From NCBI GenBank assembly GCA_900548675.1, contig URLJ01000002.1, positions 1 to 64,000 on the forward strand: 64,000 nucleotides of DNA, in the 5' to 3' direction. Within the stretch, counting starts at the first letter, position 1, and each line of letters opens with the position of its first letter. This document shows, piece after piece, positions 23,743 to 32,728 of this stretch. This DNA is from an uncultured Mollicutes bacterium. GTDB taxonomy: Bacteria; Bacillota_I; Bacilli_A; ML615J-28; CAG-313. Position numbers and translations under genes: made by a program. Below the pieces are notes generated by a model. The model had not been told where the DNA came from. It saw only the letters and a program-made list of their open reading frames with translations, and searched no databases.

Positions 23743-26700
23743 CTAGTGTTTTTTCTTTAAAAGTAGTAATGCGCCAGCAGCAGCAAGTGCAATACTTACA
23801 AAGTAAACTTCAGCAGCAGGAGCAGCGCATCCACCGTTACCGTTTGATGAACCAGCAGAAACTGCGTCTTTAACTTCATTAATGCTACTTCTTAATTCTT
23901 CTAATGCTTCTTCAATTGCATCGTTGTTAGCTTGAACGTTCTTCTTAATAGTTTCAATTTCAGAGAAGATTTCATCTTTGAAATCTACTGAAGGACCAGC
24001 CATACCAACTGTAACTTCACAAGTTTTTCTAGTTGAGTTACCAGCAGCATCGTATACAGTAACTGTGAATACGAAACTTTCGCCTTCTACAGTTGGATCA
24101 TAAGCGTCAGCACTAACATTGTACCATTCTTTGTTATCAGCATTATTTAAGTAATTGCCATCAACAGCGTCATAAGCAACTTTGATTAAATCTAAAGCGT
24201 TAGGATATGAACCAAATGGAACAACAACGTTTTCGTTTACTAATAGAAGTGGAGCAGTTGTATCAGGAACAATTACATCGATTGCTTTAGAAACAGCTAC
24301 ACCATTCCATTCAATTGTAGCGAAGAATTCATGTGTACCTTCTGCAAGAGTAGCTAGGTTAACGCTAGCAAGAGGTTTACCATCTACTGTCCAATCGATT
24401 AGATAAGAAATATCTGAACCTTTTGCAGCACCGCCTTCAACGTAAACACCGTCGAATGCTTGAGCGATTTCAGAAAGAACGATACCTTTCTTAGTATCAA
24501 CTCTGTAAGTAGATTTAGCATCTAGATGTGGAGTAAGTGCATCAACAACTTTGAAGTATACTGTTAAATCTCTAGATACGCCTGTAGCAGTATTAGTTAC
24601 TGTAGTTTCAACTTTAATTCTTCTACCAGCTTCTACACCAGTTGTATCAATTGTATATTCACTGAATACACCTGAAACTTTAGGTACACCGATCCATGAA
24701 GGGTCTTCCATACCATCGAAAGCACCGCATGATGCAGGCCAACCAGTTCTCTTAGTTTTATTTAATAATTCCCATAAATTACATCTATAGTAATAGTAAT
24801 GATCTTTAGTGTATGATTCCCATCCAGTTCTTGCAATACCAGCATCAAGGAATTCACCTAAGAAGCCCCATTTTTCAGCATTGTCAGTGAAGAATGAACA
24901 AATCTTAGCTTGAATTGCTGGATCTGCAGTATATGATTTATCCCAGAATTCTTCAGCATCGGCAATTTGAGGAGTGTCTTCTTCACCTTTACCATAAACA
25001 TAAAGATTGAAATCTTTAAGGAAATCTTTTACTAATGCATCCCATGTAGGATAGTAGAATACTTCTGCAACATCATCACCAATCCATTCAGGATCTGCCA
25101 TTTCATCGAAGCAACTTGCTGATGCAGGCCATCCAGCACGGAATGTTTTATTTAAATAAGCGTGTAAATTAGAACGCCAGTATAAATAGTTGCTTGGAAC
25201 ACCTTCATTTGTATAATCTTTGTAAGGACCATAATTGTCAGGAGTAATAGCAGTAGTTATTTCATCATATAAGAAGCCCCATTTTTCAGCATTGTCAGCA
25301 AAGAAATTTAACATTTCAGTCTTACCATAAGTTCTGTCAAAGAATTCTTCAGCATTTGCGATAGAAGTAGTTTGACCTTTGCTTGTTAAGTAAGCAGACA
25401 TATCTTTAATGAAGTCTTTTACGAATTTATCCCAAGTTGTATATTTATCAGTTGGTTCGCGTAAAGGCCATATTTCACGAACACCATTAACGAACATTGT
25501 ATATTCAAGTTCAGAAGCGCTCATTGATTTATAGCTGAATACGTCAGTTAAATCACCAAAACCACCAAGCATACCACTGATGCTAATAACATCACAAGGT
25601 TTGAAAGTAGTACCAGCAAGAACTTCAACAGTTGCACCATAAGGGTTTTCTTCATCAACGATTAATGATTGATTTTCATTATAACCAGTTACATATTGTA
25701 AACCTTTTGCAGAGAAGTTGTAAGCTCTAGATTCAACTTTATAACTACGACCATAATGATATCCTTGAGTAAACATTTCATAAACAAGTTGGTACATAGG
25801 AAGTGTACTTGCAGAATAACGGTTTAAGTAACCATAATCCCATACAAATCCACCTTTAGGTACTAATACGTCTTTGAATGCAGGACGGCAATATGTATCA
25901 TAAGTAATAGTGCCAGTTTCAGCATCAACTTTTTCACCAATCTTTGCAGGAGCTTCTTCGCCAGCAGCGATTAAAGCGTCAACAGAAGCATTGTGAACTT
26001 TTGCTTGAGTGTCATCAAGTTTACCATATTGAGTCATACCGCGGATGATTGCTAAACACATAACACCGCCGTCTACTTCATATGAATAATCCCATCTGTC
26101 TGCAAGCCAACCTTCTTGTAAATAGTTAACAGTGTTAACTTTTACGCCTAAAGTTTCAAATTGTTCAGTTGTATACCATTGGAACATCCAACGATTAGCA
26201 TTGCTGTCATTTGCGAATTTAGGATCATCAGTTAGAACTTTTTCTTTTTCATAAACTGGATTTCCATCAGCATCAACTAGAGGATTACCCTCTTCATCTA
26301 CTGCTTGAATATAAACTGGATTTCCATTTTCATCGAATAAAGGATCACCATTTTCATCTACAGCTTGTTTGTTAACTTCTTTTGTAGCACGATCGCAATG
26401 ATCATCATTTTCGCCTCTTAATACAACAACATCATTTTCATAACAGAAGATTGCTGGGAAAGTTTCAGCTTCTTTGTTTGTTAATACGTTTTCAGCAGTA
26501 TATAATGGGCTATTTACTACATAGTAGTTATCAGTTAACATACCACGTACCATACGACCTTCGCCGTCAAATATTAAATGAGATAATGGAGTACCATCAT
26601 TTTGAATTTGTCCTTTCTTAGTACCATCAACTATGATATCCATACCTGTTCTGTTGTAACGGATTGTACTTAGTGAAGGGTCAGCGATACCTTGTTCACC

Positions 26701-27180
26701 TCTATCAGTGAATTTACCTTTATAGTTAACACCAGTTTTAACTTGACCATCAACTAATTCCCAGTCCCAAAGTCTGTAACCAGTACCGATAACTTCAGCA
26801 CCAGTGTTTTTGTCAACTTTGCCACTGTTACCATCAGGGTATACAGTGTATCTATATCCTGTAGGTTTTCCGTCAGCACCGATTTGAGGGATGATAATCT
26901 TAGTTTCGTTCCAAGGGAAATATCTTCCTTTTTCATGTGCTTTATCTTCATATTCAGTTCCCTTTGCACCATCATAATCGAAATAGTTAGGGAAAGTTGT
27001 GTAAATACTATTCATTACGTAAAGTGGAATATCTTTTCCATCTTCGCTTAATGTTGGGTCAACAAAGAATTTACCTTCAGCAGGTTCTGCAGCAGCAGAA
27101 ACGCTAGTAGGGTTCATTGCAACGCCAAACGCAACTAATGTAAGTGCGAATACACTTATTAAAGCAAAAACTCTTTTCAT
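23743..27180 (-). CDS. Large surface protein with two long internal repeats and Cys-type C-terminal anchor
   Basis: I do not recognise a family for this 1145-residue exported protein. A signal peptide (MKRVFALISVFALTLVAFGV...SAAA) starts at ATG 27180 behind AGGAGG. Two repeats of about 120 residues lie at roughly 580-700 and 708-830. Each has W(D)xxVKDF, a DNAEKWGFL block, an R(S/C)NL(H/W)xxLNKT block and GWPAS...DPxWIG. A short DENGNPVY/DADGNPVY repeat is near residue 290. After Ig-like segments and a coiled coil (about 1080-1110), it ends in GCAAPAAEVYFVSIALAAAG plus LLLLKKKH, a Cys-TM-basic anchor shared with three other proteins here. It is strongly predicted to be controlled by two cre-like operators. 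It could bind glycans or form a surface layer. Confidence 0.8.
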   Translation of the reverse strand: MKRVFALISVFALTLVAFGVAMNPTSVSAAAEPAEGKFFVDPTLSEDGKDIPLYVMNSIYTTFPNYFDYDGAKGTEYEDKAHEKGRYFPWNETKIIIPQIGADGKPTGYRYTVYPDGNSGKVDKNTGAEVIGTGYRLWDWELVDGQVKTGVNYKGKFTDRGEQGIADPSLSTIRYNRTGMDIIVDGTKKGQIQNDGTPLSHLIFDGEGRMVRGMLTDNYYVVNSPLYTAENVLTNKEAETFPAIFCYENDVVVLRGENDDHCDRATKEVNKQAVDENGDPLFDENGNPVYIQAVDEEGNPLVDADGNPVYEKEKVLTDDPKFANDSNANRWMFQWYTTEQFETLGVKVNTVNYLQEGWLADRWDYSYEVDGGVMCLAIIRGMTQYGKLDDTQAKVHNASVDALIAAGEEAPAKIGEKVDAETGTITYDTYCRPAFKDVLVPKGGFVWDYGYLNRYSASTLPMYQLVYEMFTQGYHYGRSYKVESRAYNFSAKGLQYVTGYNENQSLIVDEENPYGATVEVLAGTTFKPCDVISISGMLGGFGDLTDVFSYKSMSASELEYTMFVNGVREIWPLREPTDKYTTWDKFVKDFIKDMSAYLTSKGQTTSIANAEEFFDRTYGKTEMLNFFADNAEKWGFLYDEITTAITPDNYGPYKDYTNEGVPSNYLYWRSNLHAYLNKTFRAGWPASASCFDEMADPEWIGDDVAEVFYYPTWDALVKDFLKDFNLYVYGKGEEDTPQIADAEEFWDKSYTADPAIQAKICSFFTDNAEKWGFLGEFLDAGIARTGWESYTKDHYYYYRCNLWELLNKTKRTGWPASCGAFDGMEDPSWIGVPKVSGVFSEYTIDTTGVEAGRRIKVETTVTNTATGVSRDLTVYFKVVDALTPHLDAKSTYRVDTKKGIVLSEIAQAFDGVYVEGGAAKGSDISYLIDWTVDGKPLASVNLATLAEGTHEFFATIEWNGVAVSKAIDVIVPDTTAPLLLVNENVVVPFGSYPNALDLIKVAYDAVDGNYLNNADNKEWYNVSADAYDPTVEGESFVFTVTVYDAAGNSTRKTCEVTVGMAGPSVDFKDEIFSEIETIKKNVQANNDAIEEALEELRSSINEVKDAVSAGSSNGNGGCAAPAAEVYFVSIALAAAGALLLLKKKH
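24690..25443 (-). repeat. Two roughly 360-bp coding repeats in the surface protein
   Basis: Unit 1 covers about 25080-25443 and unit 2 about 24690-25056. They are recognised at protein level through the order W-D, VKDF, AEEF, DNAEKWGFL, LNKT, GWPAS and DPxWIG. They are divergent enough that DNA identity is modest. Confidence 0.8.
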
Positions 27181-27207
27181 ATATTTTTTTCCTCCTATAA
27201 TAATTTT

Positions 27208-27255
27208 TGAAAGCGTTTGCGTATATATTATAACATTTATGAAAGCGTTTTGCAA
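27208..27255 (-). promoter_or_regulatory. Promoter with two cre-like operators for the surface protein
   Basis: On the minus strand, TTGCAA (complement of 27250-27255), 17 nt, TATAAT (complement of 27227-27232). One cre-like site (TGAAAGCGTTTTGCA, 27240-27254) fills the spacer and -35. A second (TGAAAGCGTTTGCG, 27208-27221) lies at the transcription start, exactly 32 bp away, three helical turns. A weaker third copy is at about 27296-27310. This layout is suited to repression. Confidence 0.75.
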
Positions 27256-27342
27256 GTGTTTAAAGCTATTTTTTTAATTTTTTTTATAATCTTTGTAAAA
27301 TCGCTTTCATTTTTTGGTAAATTGTCTAAAAATTGGCAGAAG

Positions 27343-27388
27343 AAAAAGGCGAAAAGAATGCCGCTATTATGCGGTTTTTCGCCTTTTT
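27343..27388 (-). terminator. Terminator after nagZ-nagB and the long operon
   Basis: Outer stem AAAAAGGCGAAAA (from 27343) with TTTTTCGCCTTTTT (to 27388), and an inner stem CCGC with GCGG. A TTTTTC tract follows on the minus strand. It separates the long operon from the surface-protein promoter. Confidence 0.85.
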
Positions 27389-27394
27389 ATGTTA

Positions 27395-29713
27395 TTATTC
27401 ACTCATTTTTGAGTAAGCATCTTCATCAATTATTACTGTTACGTTAGGGTGTTTATGTAAAATTGATGCTGGGAAATCTTCAGTGATAGGGCCTTTTAAA
27501 AGACGTTTAACAGTTTCAGCTTTTCCTTTGCCGCTTATCAACATTAATATTTCTTTTGCTTGCATAATGTTTTTAATTCCCATTGTCATCGCATGAGTAG
27601 GAACTTCATCAATAGAATTGAAGAAACGTTTATTATCTTGTCTTGTTCCTTCTGCTAAAGTTACAACAAATGTTTCTTGTTCAAACGATGTTCCTGGTTC
27701 ATTAAAGCCAATGTGACCATTAGTACCGATTCCAAGTAATTGTAAATCAATTGAAGTCTTATTCAATGCGTCATTGTATGCCTTGCATTGCTCAGCAATA
27801 TTTTCCCCTGATGCACATGGAATATGAACGTTTTCTTCTTTAATATTTACGTGGTCAAACAATTGATCATGCATAAAACGATAATAACTTTGTGGATGTT
27901 TTATATCAATACCACAATATTCATCAAGGTTGTATGTTTTAACATTTTCAAAAGAAATTTCATGTTCATTATAAGCCTTAATTAATTCTTTATATGTACC
28001 TATTGGGCTACTTCCTGTCGCAAGTCCTAAAGTAATATATGGATTAGCTTTAATTTTCTCAATAAATATTTCAGATGCTTTTTTACTCATTGCATCGTAA
28101 TCTTTAACTACGTATACTTTCATATTCTTTCTTTTTCTTTCTTTTAAAGTTATTGGTAAAGTACCTGTAGGTTTAACAGCACCTGTTAAAACTTTTGCAC
28201 AGGCCTTAAAACTTAGTGGTGTTGCCTCATATGCACAAAGATATGTTCCAACATTTAATTTATTATAATCATATGGCGTTCTAAATGCTATGACTATCGT
28301 CTTATGAGGATTCAAAGAGTTAATTAACTTTGCTTGTTCTTCATTAAAGAAGGCATTATAACTACAATATATTATTCTTTCATATTCATCCATTTTAGAT
28401 AGAAGAGTTAGTTTTTCTTCGTCATCTGGATTTAGACTCATATATATTTTATCACAATGATAAGGCATGAAATCAGTCAATGAAGTCAATTCTGATTGTT
28501 CATTTTCAGCCAATGTTACAACCTTAATTTTTGGAAAAACAATTAATGTTTTTTGTTTAGCACTAATAGGCAATAAATTATCATTGTCTTTTACTAGCGT
28601 AATACTCTTTTCAGCTACCATTTCGCTATATTTGACATCACTAATATTACAAATTTTTATTTGCTCAAATGGGATTCCTAAAGCTGGTTTTTCACTGCCA
28701 ACTTTAAATTGTTCTTTAGCTTTTAAGATTCTTTCTACTGCGGCATCAATTACTTCAAGAGGTATTTTACCATCTTCAACTAATTTAACACTCGCTTCAT
28801 AAAAAGCTTTTTGCATTTCAATATTTCTACCACCACATAGTAGAAGAATGTCATTTCCAGCCATTATTGCTCTATAAGCAATTTCTTCTAAAGTGAAGTG
28901 ATCAAACACTGCTGACATTGTCAAAGAATCAGTAACAACTAAGCCATTATATCCAAGTTTTTCTCTTAATATACCACCTACAATATTTTTTGATAAAGTT
29001 GTAGGATATGTTTTATCATACTTTGTAAACATTACATGGCCTGCCATAATACCTGGCAAATTCTTTTCTTTAGCCATAATAAATGGTTTTAATTCCATCT
29101 CAAATATTCTTTTTTCATCAAAATCAACTTTTGGTAAACCAATGTGTGAATCAACTGATGTATCACCATGACCTGGAAAATGTTTTACAGAAGTCATTAG
29201 ACCAGCATCAGTATATCCTTTTACTGCCTCTAACGCATATTTACAAACAACTTCTGGCTTTTCACCATAACTTCTAACGTTAATAACGGGATTTTCGGGA
29301 TTATTATTAATATCTCCTACAGGAGCAAAATTAAAATTAAATCCAAGTTTCTTTAAATCACATCCCATATTATAAGCAAGTTTATATGCATAACTAGTAT
29401 CACCAGCTGCTGATATTGCCATAGCACCAGGTGATTGAACTATTCCTTCTGTAACGCGAGCTACCATTCCACCTTCTTGGTCTAATGAAATAAAAGGAGG
29501 AATCATACCAACTTTCGCTGCATTTTGGTAAATTGCTTTATTTAATTCATATACTTGTTTAGGATTTTCACAATTGTCTTTAAAGAATATCAATAATCCG
29601 ATTTTTAGTTCTTCAATTTGTGTTTTTAATTGTTCATTATAATTTGTACCCTCAAAGGCAAAGCCCATCATTTGAGCAACTTTGTCTCTTAGGCTCATGT
29701 TTTTTACATTCAT
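27395..29713 (-). CDS. Fusion of NagZ (GH3 beta-N-acetylglucosaminidase) and NagB (glucosamine-6-phosphate deaminase)
   Basis: A 772-residue two-enzyme protein in one uninterrupted frame. Residues 1-525 are a GH3 enzyme: ISLDQEGGMVAR, KHFPGHGDTSVDSH (177-190) with the catalytic Asp188/His190 pair, and nucleophile Asp262 in VVTDSLTM, then the GH3 C-domain. Residues 531-772 are a complete NagB, starting MKVYVVKDYD, with GLATGSSPIGTYKEL, VKTYNLDEYCGI, GIGTNGHIGFNEPGTSF and LISGKGKAETVKRLL. Together they free GlcNAc from muropeptides and convert glucosamine-6P to fructose-6P plus ammonia; the kinase and deacetylase steps between are not in the protein. No signal peptide, so cytosolic. It is last in the long operon. 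An internal start at Met531 is possible but has only a weak ribosome site. Confidence 0.93.
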   Translation of the reverse strand: MNVKNMSLRDKVAQMMGFAFEGTNYNEQLKTQIEELKIGLLIFFKDNCENPKQVYELNKAIYQNAAKVGMIPPFISLDQEGGMVARVTEGIVQSPGAMAISAAGDTSYAYKLAYNMGCDLKKLGFNFNFAPVGDINNNPENPVINVRSYGEKPEVVCKYALEAVKGYTDAGLMTSVKHFPGHGDTSVDSHIGLPKVDFDEKRIFEMELKPFIMAKEKNLPGIMAGHVMFTKYDKTYPTTLSKNIVGGILREKLGYNGLVVTDSLTMSAVFDHFTLEEIAYRAIMAGNDILLLCGGRNIEMQKAFYEASVKLVEDGKIPLEVIDAAVERILKAKEQFKVGSEKPALGIPFEQIKICNISDVKYSEMVAEKSITLVKDNDNLLPISAKQKTLIVFPKIKVVTLAENEQSELTSLTDFMPYHCDKIYMSLNPDDEEKLTLLSKMDEYERIIYCSYNAFFNEEQAKLINSLNPHKTIVIAFRTPYDYNKLNVGTYLCAYEATPLSFKACAKVLTGAVKPTGTLPITLKERKRKNMKVYVVKDYDAMSKKASEIFIEKIKANPYITLGLATGSSPIGTYKELIKAYNEHEISFENVKTYNLDEYCGIDIKHPQSYYRFMHDQLFDHVNIKEENVHIPCASGENIAEQCKAYNDALNKTSIDLQLLGIGTNGHIGFNEPGTSFEQETFVVTLAEGTRQDNKRFFNSIDEVPTHAMTMGIKNIMQAKEILMLISGKGKAETVKRLLKGPITEDFPASILHKHPNVTVIIDEDAYSKMSE

Positions 29714-29719
29714 ATTATT

Positions 29720-31924
29720 CTAGTTTTCTCTTTTTCTAAGCATTAATACAGTAAGTAGTAAACCTGCTACCATTGGTAATACAACTGAAGTGCCCATAGA
29801 ACAACCAGCTGCTGCAGCTTCCCATTCAGCAGTTAATGTAATGTCTTCATGAATAGGAGTATCAAAATCAAATTCTTCACCATCTAAATACCAACCTTTA
29901 AATGTGTAACCACTCTTTGTTGGATTTGTTGGTTTTTTCGCTAATTCGCCATCTGCTACCTTTTGATCAGCTTTAGTTGTGCCACCATCAGTGTCAAAGC
30001 TTACTGTGAAAGTGCTTCCTGCACCTTTTACGACATATCCTTCTGATTCAACAATACGTAAATTAGAAATATCACCAACTTCTAATACTAGTTTAAACTC
30101 TGTATCTTTACTTAAATCTAAATCTTCAAGTTTAACATCACCACTATATCTAGTTTTTTCACCAGTTACATCACTTAAACTGTAGATATTTTCACCATAT
30201 TGAATATAAGCTCTCTTAATTACTTTATCGCTATCTCTCATTGAATAAGTAATTGAGATAATACCATCATCTTTCTTTTTATCATTTACTGTAAAGTCAG
30301 TAATTTTTGGATCTGTATAAGATAAAGTAGTAAATTCTTTTGTACCGTATCCTTTACGAACTGTACCATCTGTATCAGTGATATCATAAGTGTAGTGTGC
30401 AGTATAATGAACATTTTTCATTAGGCCTTCAATTACAGCATTACCATTTTCATCTGCAACAGCTACTTTATCATTAACAGTAACTTTAAAGTTAGAAATT
30501 GTGCCATCAACGATTTGTTTAGTTTGACTAATTGTAATACTATCACCACTAAGATTTGTAATCTTAACGCCTGGATCACGCATAACGATTAATAAAGCAT
30601 TACCAACGCTACGAACGCTACCATCACTTGGTGTATTAATTACTTGGAATCCACCGCTTTCAGTACGACGAATTAAAGTTGCTGAACCACCACCATCAAG
30701 GTTATATCCATGAGTACATCCATGCATTCTTAGTAATTCTCCAGCTTCAAATAAACCGATTGATGCAGTGTAGTTAACATCACTACCACGACCATCAACA
30801 ACGATCATAACTGCTGAACCATCAGGTTTGAAACCTAATGCTGTACGAGGAGCAGGGCTTACATTTTCACCTTTAAGTTGAGGATTACCATTATCTAATA
30901 ATGTGTATCCAAAACGTCCAATTATATTTTGTACACCAGCAAATTGGCCAGTTAATTCATATTGACATCTTACGTTGTCACCAACATTTAAATCAAGTTT
31001 TCCTTCTTTAGCTACAAAATAGAAGTGATCTTTATCACCTGATAGAGTAGTTACACCAGTTAGTATTTCTTCAACTTTACCTCTTGTGAAGAAATATGTG
31101 TAATTAGTTGGAATACCATTACCATCTTTATCATAAACACGGCGGAAATAATCAATTGTACATTTATAAACAGTATATCCTGTAACATCAATAGGTGTTG
31201 TTGTTTTTCCACCTAATTCATACTTAGTCGGATAGCCATATTGATCACTAATAACTGCACCCCAAGGTGTTACTATTACAGCACCATCTTCAGTTGGTGC
31301 ACCATTGATAGCTGTAGTATCTGCTACTTTAACATAAGCACCATCTTTTTTAACGCTAATTACTGGCATGCTTGTGTAAGAAGTCCATCCAACAACAGGC
31401 ATGTTATTTTCACCAAATCCCATTGAGAAACTTGGAGTAGGATTTAATGTATCACCATCTTGAACATGTGAACCACTTGGATAACCACCAAGGCCTTTCC
31501 ATTGAAAACCATCGCCATTAACACCACCAACAACAATCCAACCAGGGTTGCGTGCTTCAAAATCCTTAGCAGTATCAATTATTGTCTTTTCTTGCCATGC
31601 TGTTGTTGTACCAGCTGCCCAAGATACAATTCTTAATGCTGAACTATCAGCAGGCATTGTTAGTGATGAAACTGTATTATTACTCCATACTTCTGTGTCT
31701 GGATTACCTGTTTCAATACCATTTCTTAATGTTGAAATTTTTTGTTTTCTTAAAACTACATTACCATCTAAAGTTTCAAGTATTGTAGGATTCATTTCTT
31801 GTTTAACATAGTTGCTTTCTGCTAAAAGTTTGCTTTTGTCTAGATCAGCAGCATTAACTTTAGCAAAACCAAGTGTGAAAAACATTGTAAATAATGATAA
31901 GAATAGAATAAATGTTTTTTTCAT
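29720..31924 (-). CDS. Phosphodiester glycosidase (NAGPA family), surface-anchored
   Basis: A 734-residue exported protein. The signal peptide is MKKTFILFLSLFTMFFTLGF...NAA. The NAGPA (DUF2233) domain spans about residues 90-460, with GGVNGDGF, RTALGFKPDGSAVMIVVDGR, GYNLDGGGSATLI and PSDGSVRSVGNALL. This family removes GlcNAc from phosphodiesters; in bacteria, teichoic acid-like or exopolysaccharide targets are plausible. Fn3-like segments follow, then one InlB-type repeat (FDTDGG...GYTFKGWYLDG) at about 635-700. It ends GCSMG, a hydrophobic span and RKREN, the same type of anchor as the GHL10 proteins. AGGAG precedes the ATG. It lies 78 bp after DUF624 and 6 bp before nagZ-nagB. Confidence 0.87.
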   Translation of the reverse strand: MKKTFILFLSLFTMFFTLGFAKVNAADLDKSKLLAESNYVKQEMNPTILETLDGNVVLRKQKISTLRNGIETGNPDTEVWSNNTVSSLTMPADSSALRIVSWAAGTTTAWQEKTIIDTAKDFEARNPGWIVVGGVNGDGFQWKGLGGYPSGSHVQDGDTLNPTPSFSMGFGENNMPVVGWTSYTSMPVISVKKDGAYVKVADTTAINGAPTEDGAVIVTPWGAVISDQYGYPTKYELGGKTTTPIDVTGYTVYKCTIDYFRRVYDKDGNGIPTNYTYFFTRGKVEEILTGVTTLSGDKDHFYFVAKEGKLDLNVGDNVRCQYELTGQFAGVQNIIGRFGYTLLDNGNPQLKGENVSPAPRTALGFKPDGSAVMIVVDGRGSDVNYTASIGLFEAGELLRMHGCTHGYNLDGGGSATLIRRTESGGFQVINTPSDGSVRSVGNALLIVMRDPGVKITNLSGDSITISQTKQIVDGTISNFKVTVNDKVAVADENGNAVIEGLMKNVHYTAHYTYDITDTDGTVRKGYGTKEFTTLSYTDPKITDFTVNDKKKDDGIISITYSMRDSDKVIKRAYIQYGENIYSLSDVTGEKTRYSGDVKLEDLDLSKDTEFKLVLEVGDISNLRIVESEGYVVKGAGSTFTVSFDTDGGTTKADQKVADGELAKKPTNPTKSGYTFKGWYLDGEEFDFDTPIHEDITLTAEWEAAAAGCSMGTSVVLPMVAGLLLTVLMLRKREN

Positions 31925-31949
31925 TTTTATACTCCTTTTTTATATTTTT

Positions 31950-31987
31950 TAGGGTAAAGACTTTTTAATGCATCAAACCTTACCCTA
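31950..31987 (-). other. Hairpin inside the long operon
   Basis: TAGGGTAA (31950-31957) pairs with TTACCCTA (31980-31987). No T tract follows on the minus strand, so it is more likely an mRNA processing or stability element than a terminator. Confidence 0.45.
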
Positions 31988-32002
31988 TTGATGCCTATCT
32001 CG

Positions 32003-32698
32003 TTAATTATTAAATTTATTATAAAGTCTTAAATAAGTTTTCTTTGTTATTTTGATAATCAAGAAGCATGGTAAACTTATGGAAAAAATTGCCATATACC
32101 ATGCCCAAAAATAAGCTGATATTAGAGATGCTACTATCACAATAAGCATTAAAATACTTCCGAGCATATCTTTAAATGCGAAGATAAAAGCTAATTTAAT
32201 ACTCTCAAAAAATGTAATACCTCTAAAATAAATCATTACTAATGGTACATGCATTATCAAGAAAAGAATAATCACTGCGATACTAATTGTTAAAACATAT
32301 CCTACCGCATTAGCGATTGATTCTGCTTTCAAACTATTGAAAACATTATAACTATTATATAGCGGTATAGTAACTAGTAAAATTACTGTTGATAACGCCA
32401 TCGCTCCTCGATAATTTTCTTTAAATGCCTTAAAGAATACTTTAAAAACACCATTTTCATGATCTAATTCATAGCTTTTGATTACATCCAAACAAGCAAT
32501 TATTGCCGGTAAAAATGTAAAAAATGTTGGAATATAAGCTATTGTTATAAGCCAACTCAAATTTTCATTTTTTACAAGATTACTGAGCAAAAGTGGTAAA
32601 AGGAGAGAAACGATGAAAATAGCTACATTCAAGAGGATAAGTCGCATAATGTAATCAAATACCTTATAGACTTTGCTCGAAAAAAACTTTCTAAACAT
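32003..32698 (-). CDS. DUF624 (YesL-like) membrane protein
   Basis: A 231-residue membrane protein with five or six spans, of the DUF624/YesL type commonly found with CUT1 sugar importers. It begins FRKFFSSKVYKVFDYIMRLI and has the family's LDHENGVFKVFFKAFKENY-like central loop. Its function is not established. AAGGAG lies before the ATG. It follows the permease gene by 30 bp in the long operon. It is a distant paralogue of the DUF624 protein heading the namZ unit. Confidence 0.8.
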   Translation of the reverse strand: MFRKFFSSKVYKVFDYIMRLILLNVAIFIVSLLLPLLLSNLVKNENLSWLITIAYIPTFFTFLPAIIACLDVIKSYELDHENGVFKVFFKAFKENYRGAMALSTVILLVTIPLYNSYNVFNSLKAESIANAVGYVLTISIAVIILFLIMHVPLVMIYFRGITFFESIKLAFIFAFKDMLGSILMLIVIVASLISAYFWAWYMAIFSISLPCFLIIKITKKTYLRLYNKFNN

Positions 32699-32728
32699 AC
32701 GTTTTTCTCCTTTCTTTTTGATAATTTA

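Noticed and set aside
23743..27180. LPXTG sortase substrate
   Set aside because: No LPXTG-like motif precedes the C-terminal span; a Cys is found there instead.
31548..31811. Open frames on the plus strand opposite minus-strand genes (for example here, 10237-10554 and 28467-28802)
   Set aside because: They lie wholly inside well-supported genes, lack ribosome sites and have low-complexity hydrophobic products typical of antisense shadows.
31950..31987. Terminator splitting the long operon
   Set aside because: The stem is fair but no T tract follows on the minus strand; it was kept only as a hairpin of unknown role.
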